NCBI GenBank assembly: GCA_014526335.1
Contig: JACTAT010000044.1
Span: 2,981,042 to 3,045,041, forward strand
Direction: 5' to 3'
Origin: Chrysaora quinquecirrha
Taxonomy: Eukaryota > Cnidaria > Scyphozoa > Semaeostomeae > Pelagiidae
DNA: 64,000 nt
Within the stretch, counting starts at the first letter, position 1, and the number at the start of each line of letters is the position of its first letter. Positions 1-14,172 of the stretch are shown in pieces. A program made the position numbers and the translations under genes. The notes beneath the pieces were generated by a model. It was given only the letters and a program-made list of their open reading frames with translations, searched no databases and was not told the DNA's origin.

Positions 1-627
1 ACTCACAAGCTAACTAAATAAGTAACAAACTAACCAACTAACCAATTAACTCTTTATCTTACTAGCTAAAGTACATACAAACTTTGCTTGCAACAAACTA
101 TCATACAAGCTATGCCTTCAACCTAACTAAGCAGATAGTTAACTCGCTAACTAACTATCTAACTAACTAACAAACAACCTTGCAAACTATCTAATTTACT
201 CAAAAACTAACTAACTAAGTATTTAACTAACCAACTAAATAAATAAATCTCTATCTTACTAAGTAACTAACATAGAAGCTATGCTTGCAACCTAATTAAG
301 CAGGTTACAAAACAAGTAGCTAAGAAACTAACAAACAAACTCGATAACTATCTTATCTACTCACAAGCTAACTAACTAAGTAACTAACTAACAAATAAAC
401 AACTCTCTATCAAATTATCTAACTTTATCTAACTCTCCATCTTACTAGCTAACGTACATACAAGCTATGCTTGCAACCTAATTATTAACTAAATAAGTAA
501 ACAAATAACTAAATAACTAAATAACTAACTAAATAACTAAAAACTAACTAACTAAGATACTAATTCGTCCATTATCTAATTTCCTAATAAAATAACTAAC
601 TAACTTACTTCCCAACTAACTAACTAT

Positions 628-676
<49 letters not shown>

Positions 677-727
677 ATACAAGCTATGCTTGCAACGTAA
701 CTAACCAGTTTGCTAACTAACTAACTG

Positions 728-789
<62 letters not shown>

Positions 790-1364
790 AAAAACCTCCG
801 AAACTGTCTAATTTACTCACAAACTAACAAACTAAGCAACTCACTAAACAACTAACTAACTAACTCTCTATCTTACTAAGTAACTAATATAGGAGCTATG
901 CTTGCGACCTAATTAAGCATTTTACAAACAAAATAACAAACAAACTAGCTAATTACCAAACAAATTTGCCAACTATCAAATTTACTAATAAAATAACGAA
1001 AGAACTAACTAACTAGCTAACTAACTAACATAAAAGCTCTGCCTTCAATCTAACTAAGCAGATAGTTAACTAACTAACAAACTAACTAACTAACTATCTA
1101 TCTTTCTAAGTAGCCTACATACAAGCTTTGCTTGCAACTTAATTAGACAGCTCAAAAACTAAAAAACTAACAATCTAGCTAACTAACAAACAAACTCGCT
1201 AATTATCTAATTTACAGATAAACTAACTAACTAACTAACTAACTAACAATCAAACTATCTAAATATCTAATTTACTAACAAAACTTACTGACTAACTAAC
1301 TAACTAACAATCTAACATACAAGCTATGCTTGCAACATAACTGACCAACTTGCTAGCTAACTAA
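1..1364 (+). repeat. CTAA-orientation satellite block 1
   Basis: The block is made of degenerate CTAA tetramers broken by recurring boxes. The dyad core ACATACAAGCTATGCTTGCA appears near 672, 1317 and elsewhere, with a variant ending CCTTCAAC. A box near CTATCTAATTTACT and a box CTCTATCTTACTA also recur. Perfect (CTAA)n runs are longest at about 620-675 and 715-790. All frames on both strands are interrupted by TAA or TAG. I see no gene here. Confidence 0.95.
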
Positions 1365-1700
1365 TTGCACGCGACGAAGGAGCAAGCATTATAGAGGAGC
1401 TTGCAAACTCTGATTTGCGTCATAGCTCAGCTACCTTGTCATGCGCGAAAGCTGCTGACGGCCAACAATGGTACAGTTGGCACCATTTGGCACTTGCACT
1501 ATAACATCCTGTCAATTGTGACTATTTCCGTGGGTAACACATCTCAAGTTGATCTTTCAATTAACTAGATGACTGCATTCATTTGTCATTGATTGAAATT
1601 TGAAATAAATATAGATTGATTTGATTTTGTTTTTTGTACTCACATTTTACGGTAAACTGCCGATTTTCAAAAGAACGAAAATGCAAATTTGTTTGGTTAA

Positions 1701-1715
1701 GGGGGCTGAGCCCCC
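1701..1715. repeat. Perfect GC-rich palindrome
   Basis: GGGGGCT-G-AGCCCCC has 7-bp arms and a single-base centre. A related half-site, AAGGGGGCTCCGCATCC, follows at about 1738-1754. Short G5CT hairpins of this kind are common near the ends of invertebrate DNA transposons, but no element boundary is visible here. Confidence 0.7.
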
Positions 1716-1847
1716 AAAAATCGACCACCATTTTAACAAGGGGGCTCCGCATCCTGGGCACAATAGAATCATCACTGTCTCAAAGTAAAAACTTGTCTAT
1801 GCCTTCAGTCTGGAGCTCATATGGGAGGTGATCAGGTAGCTTTGAAG

Positions 1848-2048
1848 AGGGGGTCATTGGGCATGGCGGCTTGGGGTTTTTCGACATTTTGAGTGCAGTT
1901 TTATGGATTTTACCATAGAAAGGTACGGTTTTACGGTTTTTCAATTTGCTATTTCGGTGCTGTTTTCAGTATCAAGAAAAAACATGTGCGCTTGTACGGT
2001 TTTTGGCTAAAACATTGTGGTTTAACGGTTTTACAGTTATGACCCCCT
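1848..2048. mobile_element. Candidate 201-bp MITE inside the insert
   Basis: AGGGGGTCAT (1848-1857) is matched by the exact inverted copy ATGACCCCCT (2039-2048). The interior repeats a TACGGTTTT-like phrase several times (for example near 1923, 1932 and 1994) and has no coding capacity. A clear target duplication is missing, so the bounds rest on the 10-bp inverted pair alone. Confidence 0.4.
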
Positions 2049-2121
2049 TATGAAAGGTCAGAAACAGAGGCAAAACATGCTGTCAAATAGCTGCGCGCAC
2101 TGTTTTAACGATAGTTACTTC

Positions 2122-2651
2122 TAGTTAACTAACTATCTAACTAACAAGCAACCTCGCAAACCATCCAATTTACTCACAAACTAACTAACGAAGTAACTAA
2201 CTAACTAACCAACTAACTATTTAATTCTCTATCTTACTTACTTACTAATATACAAGCTATGCTTGCAACCTAATTAAGCAGCTTACAAACTAACTAACTA
2301 ACAAACTTACAAACTAACAAAAAAACTCGCTTACTATCTAGTTTACTAATAAACTAACTAACCAACTAACTAACTAACTAGCTAACTAACATACAAGCTA
2401 TGCCTTAAAGTAACTAACAAACCAACTAACAAAGGAATTCTCTATCTTACTAGCTAACTTACATACAAGCTATGCTTGCAACCTAATTAAGTAGGTTACA
2501 AACTAAGTAGCTAACAAACTAACAAACTAACAAACTAACAAACAAACTCCACAACTATCTTATTTACTTACCAACTAACTAACTAACTAACTAACTAACA
2601 TACAAGCTAAGCTTGCAACGCAACTAACCAGTTTGCTAACTAACAAAATAC

Positions 2652-2688
<37 letters not shown>

Positions 2689-4659
2689 AAACTAACTAAC
2701 TAACCAATTAACAAACAACCTCAAAAACTGTCTAATTTACTCACAAGCTAACTAACTAAGCAACTCACTAAACAACTAACTATTAAGCAGCTTACAAACA
2801 AAATAACAGACAAACTAACTAATTACCAAACAAACTTGCTAAGTATCAAATTTACTAATAAATTAACGAAAGGCCTCACTAACCAACTAACTAACTAACT
2901 CTCTATCTTTCTAAGTAACTAGTAATATAGAAGCTATGCTTGCAACATAATTAAGCAGCTTACCAACAAACTAACTAACAAACTAACTAATTAACAAACA
3001 AAATTGCTAACTATCAAGTTTACTAATGATCTAATGAAAGAACTAACTAACTAACCAACTAACTAACATACAAGATATGCCTTGAATCTAATTAAGCAGA
3101 TAGTTAACTCACTAACCAACTAACTAACTAACTAACTAACTAACATACAAGCTATGCTTGCAACCTTTTTCAGCAGCTTACAAACAAACTAACTAACAAA
3201 CTAACTAACTAACAAACAAGCTTGCAAACTATCTAATTTATTCACAAATTAACTAACTAAGTAACTCTTTTAATAACTAACGAACTAACTATCTATCTTA
3301 CTAAGTAACTAACATACAAGCTCTGCTTGCAACCTAATTAAGCAGCTTACAAGCTAACTAAGTAACTAGCTAACAAACTAACTAACTAATTAACTAACTA
3401 ACTAACTAACATACAAGCTATGCTTTCAACCAACCTAAGCAGCTAGTTAACTAACCAACTAACTAACGAACTCTCAATCTTACTAGCTAACTTACATACA
3501 AGCTATGCTTGCAACCTAATTAATAACTAAATAAGTAAACAAATAACTAAATAACTGAATAATTAACTAAATAAATAAAAACAAACTAACTAACATACTA
3601 TCTCGTTAATTATCTAATTTCCTAATAAAATAACTAACTAACTTACTTACCAACTAACTAACTAACTAACTAACTAACATACAAGCTATGCTTGCAACGT
3701 AACTAACCAGTTTGCTAACTAACTAACTAACTAATTAACTAACTAACTAAGTAAGTAACTAACAAACAACCTCCAAAGCTGTCTAATTTACTCACAAACT
3801 AACTAACTAAGCAACTCTCTAAACAACTAACTAACTAACTCTCTATCTTATTAAGTAACTAATATAGAAGCTACGCTTGCAAACTAATTAAGCAGCTTAC
3901 AAACAAAATAACAGACAAACTAACTATTTACCAAACAAACTTGCTAACTATCGAGTTTACTAATGATCTAATGAAAGAACTAACTAACTATCTAACTAAC
4001 TAACAAACAACCTTGCAAACTATCTAATTTACTCAAAAACTAACTAACTAACTAACTAACTAAACAACTAGCTAACTAACTGAATCTCTATCTTACTAAG
4101 TAACTAACATAAAAGTTATGCTTGCAACATAATTAAGCAGGTTGCAAACTAACTAGCTATCAAACTAACAAACTAACATACAAACTCGAAAACTATCTTA
4201 AATTCTCACAAGCTAACTAACTAAGTAACTAGCTAACAAATAATCAACTAACTCTGTATCTTACTAGCTAATTTACATACAAGCTATGTTTGTAACCTAA
4301 TTAAGCAGCTTACAAACTAAATAACTGAAAACTAACTAACTAACAAACAAATAACCTTGGGAACTATCTTATTTACTCAGAAACTAAACAACTAAGTAAC
4401 TAACTTACCAATTAACTAACTAGTTCTCTATCTGACTATGTAACTAACATACAAGCTATGCTTGAAACCTTATTCATCAGATAACAAACTAACTAACTAA
4501 CAAACTTACTAACTAACAAAGAAACTCGCAAACAGTCAAGTTTCCTTACAAACTATATAACTAGGTAACTAACTAACCAACAAACTAATAAACTCTCTAT
4601 CTTACTAACTAACTAACATACATGCTATGCTTGCATCCTAATTAAGCATCTACCTAATT

Positions 4660-4692
<33 letters not shown>

Positions 4693-5422
4693 AAAACTAA
4701 CTACCATACAAGCTATGCTTGTAACGTAACTAACCTGCTTGCTACCTACGCAACTAACTAACTAACTAACTATTTATGTACCACACAACCTTGAAAACTA
4801 TCTAATTTACTCAAAAACTAGCCAACTAGGTAACTAATTAACAAACTTACTAATTAAATCTCTATCTTTCTAAGTAACTAACATAGAAGCTATACTTGCA
4901 ACCTAATTAAGCAGCTTACAAACAAACTAACAAACAAACTAACTGATTAACAAACAAACTCGCTAGCTATCTAATTTACTAATAAACTAACTAACTAACC
5001 AGCTAACTAATTAACTAACTAACAAACTAACATTCAAGCTATGCCTTCAATTAACTAACTAACCAAACTAACTAACTAACTCTATTTCTCATTAAGCAAC
5101 TAACATACAAGCTATGCTTTCAACCTAAATAATTAGCTTACAAACAAACTAACTAAGAAGCTAACTAACTAAGAAACAAACACGCTAACACGCAACGTAA
5201 ATAACCAGCTTGCTAACTAACCAACTAACAACCTCGCAAACTATAGAATTTACTCAAAAACTAACTAAATAACTAACTAACTAACTTACGTAATAACTAA
5301 TATGCCAGCTATGCTTGTAACGTAACTAACCAGCTTTCTACCTACCTAACTAAATAACTATTTAACTAACAAATAAGCTCGCAAACTATCTAATTTACTC
5401 ACAAACTACATAGTTAACTGAG

Positions 5423-5470
<48 letters not shown>

Positions 5471-6072
5471 AAACAAACTAACTAACTAACTAACTAACTA
5501 ACTTACTAACAAACATACAAGCTATGCTTGCAACATAACTAATCAGCTAGCTAACTCATTTACTAAAAAATTAAATAACTAACTAACTAACAAGCGACCT
5601 CGCAAACTATCTTTTATACTCAAAAACAAACTAACTTATTAACTAACAAACCAATTAACTAACTAACAATCTATCTTACCAATGAATATACAGCCTATCC
5701 TTGCAACCTTATTAAGCAACATACAAACTAACTAACTAAAAACTAACTTGCTAACTAACTAACATGCAAGATATGCTTTCAACCTAACAAAGAAGCTAGG
5801 TAACTCACTAACTAACTAACTAACCAACCAACTAACAAACTCGTTAACTGTATAATTTACAAACAAACGTACTAACTAACAAAATAACTTACTAAGTAAC
5901 ATACAAGCTATGCTTGCAACGTAACTAACCAGCTGGCTAAGAAACTAACTAACTAACTAACTAATTAACTAACAAAGAACTTCGTAACTATCTAATTTGA
6001 TAACAAACTAACTAACTTCTTAACTAACTTGCAAGCTATGCTTGCAACGTAACTAACCAGCTTGCTACATAC

Positions 6073-6105
<33 letters not shown>

Positions 6106-7483
6106 AAATTCGCGAACTATCTAATTTACAAACAAACCAACTAACTAACTAATTAACCAACTAACTAACATACAAGCTATGCTTGCAACGTAACTAACCA
6201 ACTCGCTACGTACTAAAATTATCTAAATAACTAACTAACAAACAACCTCGCAAACTATCTAATTTACTAACAAACTACATAACTATCTATTTAACTTACT
6301 AACTAACATGCAAGTTATGCTTGCAACGTAACTAACTAACTAACTAACTAACTAACAACTAAGCAGCTTTCTACCTACCTAACTAACTAACTATCTAACT
6401 AACAAATAACCTCGCAAACTATCTAGTTTACTCACAAACTAGTTAACTGGGTAACTAACTAGCCAACTTACTAACTTGCTTTCTATATTACTAACTAACT
6501 AACATACAAGCTATGCTTTCAAACTAACTAATCATCTAGCTTACTCATTTACTAAAGAACTAACTAACTAACTAACTAACAAACAACATCGCAAATTATC
6601 TATTATACTCAAAAATAAACTAATTTATTAACTAACTAACAAATTAACTAACTAACACTCTATCTTACTTACTAATTAACATACAGCCTATCCTTGCAAC
6701 CTAATTAAGCAGCTAACAAACTAACTAACTAACAAACAACCTTGCAAACTATCTAATTTACTCTTAAACTAACTAACTAAGTAACTAACTAACCAACTAA
6801 CTAACTAACTAAATAACTAACTAACATGCAAGATATGCTTTCAACCTAACAAAGGAGCTAGCTAACTCACTAACTAGCTAACAAACAAACCAACTAGCAA
6901 ACTTACTCTTTATCTCACTAAGTAACTAACAAACAAGCTATGCTTGCGACCTAACTATGCAGCTTACAAACTTACTAACTGTCAAGCTTACTTGCTAACG
7001 AAAAAACTCGCTATTTATCAAATTTACTAATAAAGAGACAAACAAGCTAACTATTTAACTAAATAACTAACATACAAGCTATAATTTTAAACTAACTAAG
7101 CAGCTAGCTAACTCATTAAATAACTAGCTAACTAACTAACTAAGAAACAAACCCGCTTACTATCTAATTGACTAACAAACTAACTAACTAACTAACTAAC
7201 AACCTTACTACCTAAGATACAAGCTATGCTTGCAAAATAACTAACCAGCTTGCTAACTCACTAACTAGCTAACTAACGTACTAACAAAAAACCTTGCAAT
7301 CTCTATTATGTACTCAAAAACAAACTAACTTAGTAACTAACTAACCAACTACGAACTAACTTTCTATCTTACTTACTAACTAACATACAAGCTGTGCTTG
7401 CAACCAAATTAGGCAGGTTGCAAACTTACTAGCTAACAAACTAGTTAACTAACGTATAATCTCGCTAAATATCTAATTTACTA
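2122..7483 (+). repeat. CTAA-orientation satellite block 2
   Basis: This continues block 1 on the far side of the insert. Monomers alternate between at least three core types, distinguished by what follows the dyad: CAACCTAATTAAGCAGCTTAC, then GCAACGTAACTAACCAGCTT, and then CCTTCAACCTAACTAAGCAG. The last 200 bp or so (about 7280-7483), read on the minus strand, is a near-copy of a module that occurs in TTAG orientation at about 10009-10200, so this block is an inverted arm of the same higher-order array. There is no gene. Confidence 0.93.
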
Positions 7484-7511
7484 GTTATGTAGTTTGTTAG
7501 TAAATTAGATA
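7470..7511. repeat. Fold-back junction, CTAA to TTAG
   Basis: TATCTAATTTACTA (7470-7483) and its exact reverse complement TAGTAAATTAGATA (7498-7511) flank a 14-bp spacer. Outside the arms, CTCGC on the left faces GCGAG on the right, so two copies of the same satellite box meet head to head. This is the first strand switch in the window, and its sequence differs from the later ones. Confidence 0.9.
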
Positions 7512-9754
7512 GTCTGCGAGGTTGTTTGTTAGTTAATTAGTTATTTAGTTAGTTAGTTTGTTAGCAAGCTGGTTAGTTACGTTGCAATCATAGCTTGTAC
7601 GTTAGTTAGTAAGTTAGTTAGTTACCTAATTAGTTTGATTGTAATCTAGATAGTTAGCGAGTTTCTTTCTCACTTAGTTAGTTATTTATTTCGTGAGTTA
7701 GCTACCTGCTTAGTTAAGTTGAAAGCAAAGCATGTATTTTAGTTAGCTAGTTATTTGGTTAGCTGGTTAGTTAGTTTGTTAGCAAAATAGATAGTTAGCA
7801 AGTTTGTTTGTTAGTTAGTTAGCTTGTTAGTTGGTTAGTTTCTAAGCTGCCTAATTAGGTCGCAAGCATAGTTTGTTTGTTAGTTACTTATTGAGATAAA
7901 GAAATAGTTTGCTAGTTGGTTAGTTTGTTAGTAAATAAATTGTTAGCGAGTTTGTTTGTTAGTTAGTTAGTTAGTTAGTTTGCAAGTTTATTAGTTTCCT
8001 AGTTCATTTCTTTGTAAATTTGATAGCTTGCGAGTTTGGTTGTTAGTAAGTTACTTTGATAGTTAGCTAGTTATAAGCTGCTTATTTAGGGTGCAAGCAT
8101 AGCTTGTATGTTAGTAACTTAGTAAGATAGGGTTAGTTAGTTGGTTGGTTAGTTAGTTACCTAATTAGTTAGTTTTTGAGTATATGAGATAGTTTGCGAG
8201 GTTGTTTGATATTAGTTAGTTAGTTTGTTAGTTAGCAGGCTGGTGAGTTACCTTGCAAGCATAGCTGGTATATTTGTTAGTAGGTGAGTTAATTAGTTAG
8301 TTAATTAGTTTATTAGTAATTTAGATAGTTAGTGTGTTGTTTCTTAGTTAGTTAGCTTGTTAGTTAGTATGTTTGTAAGCTAATTAATTAGGTTGAAAGC
8401 ACAGCTTGTATGTTAGTTGCTTAGTAAGAAACAGAGTTAGTTAATTAGTTTGGTTATTTAGTTACTTGAAGGCATAGCTTGTATGTTAGTTAGTTAGTTA
8501 GTTCATTAGTTAGTTGGCTGGTTAGTTAGTTTATTAGTAAATTAGATAGTTAGCGAGTTTGTTTGTTATTTAGTTAGTTGGTTAGTTGGTTTGTTTGTAA
8601 GCTGCCTAATTAGATTGCAAGCATAGCCTGCATGTTCGTTAGCTAGTACGATAGATAATTAGTTGGTTAGTTGGTTAGTTAGTTTCTTAGTTAGTTAGTT
8701 TGTGAGTAATTTAGATAGTTTTCGAGGTTTTTCGTTAGTTGCTTAGTTAGTTAGTTAGTTACCTAGCAAGCCGGTTAGTTATGTTTATTAGCTAGTTAGT
8801 TAGGTATGTAGCGAGCTAATTAGTAACGTTGCAAGCATAGCTTGTATGTTAATTAGTAAGTTAGTTTGTTAGTTAGTACGTTTGTTAGTAAAATAGATAA
8901 ATAGCGAGTGTGTTTTTTGGTTAGATAGTCAGTTAACTACTTTGTGAGTAGTAGTTTGCGAGGTTGAGTTTGTGAGTAGTAGTTTGTGAGTAGTGGTTTG
9001 CGAGGTTGATTGTTTGTTAGATAGTTAGTTAGTTAGGTATGTAGCAAGCTAGTTAGATACGTTGCAAGCATAGCTTGTTTGTTAGTTACTTAGTAAGATA
9101 GAGAGTTTTTTGTTAGTTAGATAGTTAGATAGTTAGCGAATTTGGTTCTTAATTAGTTACTTAGTTCGTGAGTAATTTAGATAGTTTGCGAGGTTGTAGT
9201 TAGTTACTTAGTTAGTTATTTAGTTACCTAGCAAGCCGGTTAGTTACGCTGCAAGCATAGCTTGTCTGTTAGTTAGAAAGTTAGTTAGTTAGTCAGTTTG
9301 TTGGTAAATTAGATAGTTAGCGAATTTGGCTCTTAGTTAGTTACTTAGTTCGTGAGTAATTTAGATAGTTTGCGAGGTTCTTTGTTAGTTAGTTAGTTAG
9401 TTACCTAGCAAGCTGATTAGTTATGTTTATTAGCTAGTTAGTTAGGTATGTAGCGAGCTGGTTAGCAATGTTGCAAGCATATCTTGTATGTTAATTAGGA
9501 AGTTAGTTAGTTAGTTAGTACGTCTGTTAGTAAAATAGATAGTTAGTGAATGTGTTTGTTGGTTAGTTAGTCAGTTAACTAGTTTGTGAGTAAATTAGAT
9601 ATTTTGCGAGGTTGTTTGTTAGTTAGATAGTTAGTTACTTAGGTAGGTAGAAAGCTTGTTAGTTACGTTGCAAGCATAACTTGTATGTTAGTTCGTAAAT
9701 TAGATAGATAGTTATGTAGTTTGTTAGTAAATTAGATAGTTTGCGACGTTTTTT

Positions 9755-9787
<33 letters not shown>

Positions 9788-12688
9788 GTATGTAGCAAGC
9801 TGATTGGTTACGTTGCAAGCATAGCTTGTTAGTTAATTTGTTAGTTAGTTAGTTGGTTAGTTAGTTTATTAGTAAATTAGATAGATAGCGAGTTTGGTAG
9901 TTTGTTAGTTAGTTAGTTAGTTAGTGAGTTAGCTTGCTGCTTTGTTAGATTGAATGCATTGCTTTTATGTTAGTTTGTTAGTTAGTTAGTTATTTAGTTG
10001 TTTTATTAGTAAATTTGATATTTAGCGAGTTTATGCGTTAGTTAACTAGTTTGTTAGCTAGTAAGTTTGCAACCTGCCTAATTTGGTTGCAAGCATAGCT
10101 TTTATGTGAGTTAGTAAGTAAGATAGAAAGTTAGTTCGTAGTTGGTTAGTTAGTTACTAAGTTAGTTTGTTTTTGAGTACATTAGAGAGTTTGCGAGGTT
10201 TTTTGTTAATATGTTAGCTAGCTAGTTAGTGAGTTAGCAAGCTGGTTAGTTATGTTGCAAGCATAACTTGTATCTTAGGAAGTAAGGTTGTTAGTTAGTT
10301 AGTTTGTTAGTTTGTTAGTCAATTAGATAGTTAGCGGGATTGTTTCTTAGTTAGTTAGTTAGTTAGTTATTGAATGAGTTAGCTAGCTGCTTATTTAGCT
10401 TAAAATTATAGCTTGTATGTTAGTTATTTAGATAAATAGTTAGCTTGTTTGTTTGTTTATTAGTTAATTAGTTAGTTTGCAAGTTTGTTTGTTAGCAAGT
10501 TAGCTTGACAGCTAGTAAGTTTGTAAGCTGCATAATTAGGTTGCATGCATAGCTTGTATGTTTTTTACTTAGTAAGATAGATAGTTTTTTGTTAGTTGGT
10601 TAGTTAGATAGTTAGCGAATTTGGTTCTTAGTTAGTTACTAAGTTCGTGAGTAATTTAGATAGTTTGCGAGGTTGTTTGTTAGTTACTTAGTTAGTTAGT
10701 TAGTTAGTTACCTAGCAAGCTGGTTAGTTACGCTGCAAGCATAGCTTGTCTGTTAGTTAGAAAATAAGTTAGTTAGTTACTTAGTTTGTTAGTAAATTAG
10801 ATAGTTAGCGAAGTTGGTTCTTAGTTAGTTACTTAGTTCGTGAGTAATTTAGATAGTTTGCGAAGTTGTTTGTTAGTTACTTAGTTAGTTAGTTAGTTAC
10901 CTAGCAAGCTGTTTAGTTACGCGGCAAGCATAGCTTGTCTGTTAGTTAGAAAGTTAGTTAGTTAGTTAGTTAGTTTGTTAGTCAATTAGATAGTTAGCGG
11001 GTTTGTTTCTTAGTTAGTTAGTTAGTTAGTTATTGAATGAGTTAGCTAGCTGCTTAGTTAGTTTAAAATTATAGCTAGTATTTTAGTTATTTAGTTAAAT
11101 AGTTAGCTTGTTTGCTTGTTTATTAGTAAATTAGATAGTTTGCGAGTTTGTTTGTTAGCAAGTTAGCTTGACAGTTAGTAAGTTTGTAACCTTTATAATT
11201 AGGTTTCAAGCATAGCTTGTATGTTAGTTACTTAGTAAGATAGAGAGTTATTTAGTTAGTTAGCTAGTTAGATAGTTAGCAAATTTGGTTGTTAGTTAGT
11301 TACTTAGCTCGTGAGTAATTTAGATAGTTTGCGAGGTTGTTTGTTAGTTGCTTAGTTAGTTTGTTAGTTACATAGCAAGCCGGTTAGTTATGTTTATTAG
11401 CTAGTTAGTTAGGTATGTAGCGAGCTGGTTAGTAACGTTGCAAGCGTAGCTTGTATGTTAATTAGTAAGTTAGTTTGTTAGTTAGTACGTTTGTTAGTAA
11501 AATAGATAATTAGCGAGTGTGTTTGTTGGTTAGTTAGTCAGTTAACTACTCTATGAGTGAATTAGATGGTTTGCGAGGTTGATTGTTTGTTAGATAGTTA
11601 GTTAGTTAGGTATGTAGCAAGCTAGTTAGATACCTTGCAAGCATAGCTTGTTTGTTAGTTACTTAGTAAGATAGAGAGTTTTTTGTTAGTTAGATAGTTA
11701 GATAGTTAGCGAATTTGGTTCTTAGTTGGTTACTTAGTTCGTGAGTAATTTAGATAGTTTGCGAGGTTGTTTGTTAGTTACTTAGTTAGTTAGTTAGTTA
11801 CCTAGCAAGCTGTTTAGTTACGCGGCAAGCATAGCTTGTCTGTTAGTTAGAAAGTTAGTTAGTTAGTTAGTTTGTTGGTAAATTAGATAGTTAGCGAATT
11901 TGGCTCTTAGTTAGTTACTTAGTTCGTGAGTAATTTAGATAGTTTGCGAGGTTCTTTGTGAGTTTGTTAGTTAGTTAGTTAGTTACCTAGCAAGCTGATT
12001 AGTTATGTTTATTAGCTAGTTAGTTAGGTATGTAGCGAGCTGGTTAGCAATGTTGCAAGCATATCTTGTATGTTAATTAGGACGTTAGTTAGTTAGTTAG
12101 TACGTCTGTAAGTAAAATAGATAGTTAGTGAGTGTGTTTGTTGGTTAGTTAGTCAGTTAACTAGTTTGTGAGTGAATTAGATATTTTGCGAGGTTGTTTG
12201 TTAGTTAGATAGTTAGTTAGTTAGGTAGGTAGAAAGGTTGTTAGCTACGTTTCAAGCATAACTTGAATGTTAGTTCGTAAGTTAAATAGATAGTTATGTA
12301 GTTTGTTAGTAAACTAGATAGATTGCGAGGTTGTTTGTTAGTTAGTTAGTTAGTTTGTTAGCTAGGTATGTAGCAAGCTGGTTGGTTACGTTGCAAGCAT
12401 AGCTTGTTAGTTAGTTAGTTAGTTAGTTAGTTCGTGAGCAATTTAGATAGTTTTCGAGGTTGCTTGTTAGTTACTTAGTTAGTTAGTTAGTTACCTAGCA
12501 AATTGGTTAGTTATGTTTAAAGCATAGCTTGTATCTTAGGTAGTAAGGTAGTTAGTTAGTTAGTTAGTTGGTTGGTTAGTTAGTTTACTAGTAATTTAGA
12601 TAGTTAGCGAGTTTGGTAGTTGGTTAGTTAGTTAGTTAGTTTGTGAGTTAGCTTGCTGCTTTGTTAGACTGAAAGCATTGCTTTTTTT

Positions 12689-12723
<35 letters not shown>

Positions 12724-14137
12724 GGTTTATTAGTAAATTAGATATTTAGCGAGTTTATATGTTAGTTAACTAGTTGGTTAGCTAGTAAGTTTGCAACCTG
12801 CCTACTTTCGTAGCAAGCATAGCTTGTATGTTAGTTAGTAAGCAAGATAGAAAGTTAGTTTGTATCGTAGTTGTATAGTTCGTTACTAACCTAGCTTGTT
12901 TTTGAGTACATTAGAGAGTTTGCGAGGTTTTTTTTAGTACGTTAGCTAGTTAGTTAGTGAGTTAGCAGGCTGGTTAGTTATGTTACAAGCATAGCTTGTA
13001 TCTTAGAGAGTAATGTCGTTAGTTAGTTAGTTAGTTAGTTTGTTAGTCAATTAGATGGTTAGCGGGTTTGTTTCTTAGTTAGTTAGTTAGTTGGTTATTG
13101 AATGAGTTAGCTAGCTGCTTAGTTAGTTTAAAGTTATAGCTTGTATGTTAGTTATTTAGATAAATAGTTAGCTTATTTGTTTGTTTATTAGTTAATTAGT
13201 TAGTTTGCAAGTTTGTTTGTTAGCAAGTTCGCTTGACAGTTAGTAAATTTGTAAGCTGCATAATTAGGTTGCAAGCATAGCTTGTATGTTAGTTACTTAG
13301 TAAGATACAGAGTTTTTTAGCTATTTAGTTAGTTATATAGTTAGCGAATTTGGTTCTTAGTTAGTTACTTAGTTCGTGAGTAATTTGGAGAGTTTGCGAA
13401 GTTGTTTGTTAGTTACTTAGTTAGTTAGTTAGTTACCTAGCAAGCTGATTAGTTATGTTTATTAGCTAGTTAGTTAGGTATGTAGCGAGCTGGTTAGCAA
13501 TGTTGCAAGCATATCTTGTATGTTAATTAGGAAGTTAGTTAGTTAGTTAGTACGTCTGTAAGTAAAATAGATAGTTAGTGAGTGTGTTTGTTGGTTAGTT
13601 AGTCAGTTAACTAGTTTGTGAGTGAATTAGATATTTTGCGAGGTTGTTTGTTAGTTAGATAGTTAGTTAGTTAGGTAGGTAGAAAGGTTGTTAGCTACGT
13701 TTCAAGCATAACTTGAATGTTAGTTCGTAAGTTAAATAGATAGTTATGTAGTTTGTTAGTAAACTAGATAGATTGCGAGGTTGTTTGTTAGTTAGTTAGT
13801 TAGTTTGTTAGCTAGGTATGTAGCAAGCTGGTTGGTTACGTTGCAAGCATAGCTTGTTAGTTAGTTAGTTAGTTAGTTAGTTCGTGAGCAATTTAGATAG
13901 TTTTCGAGGTTGCTTGTTAGTTACTTAGTTAGTTAGTTAGTTACCTAGCAAATTGGTTAGTTATGTTTAAAGCATAGCTTGTATCTTAGGTAGTAAGGTA
14001 GTTAGTTAGTTAGTTAGTTGGTTGGTTAGTTAGTTTACTAGTAATTTAGATAGTTAGCGAGTTTGGTAGTTGGTTAGTTAGTTAGTTAGTTTGTGAGTTA
14101 GCTTGCTGCTTTGTTAGACTGAAAGCATTGCTTTTTT

Positions 14138-14172
<35 letters not shown>

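Larger units (their letters stand above)
1365..2121. other. Non-satellite insert, origin unknown
   Basis: This is about 757 bp of ordinary-composition DNA interrupting a CTAA stretch between a core box (left) and a CTCGCAAAC box (right). CTAGCTAACTAA at 1353-1364 and CTAGTTAACTAA at 2121-2132 could be an imperfect target duplication, but the satellite is so repetitive that this is weak. It holds a GC-rich hairpin (1701-1715) and an inverted pair bounding 1848-2048. It has only short, overlapping, unrecognisable open frames and no convincing gene. It is probably a decayed transposon or a small nest of them. Confidence 0.6.

Noticed and set aside
1579..1831. Overlapping open frames on both strands in the left insert.
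   Set aside because: They are short, mutually overlapping, run through the GC hairpin and resemble no protein family.
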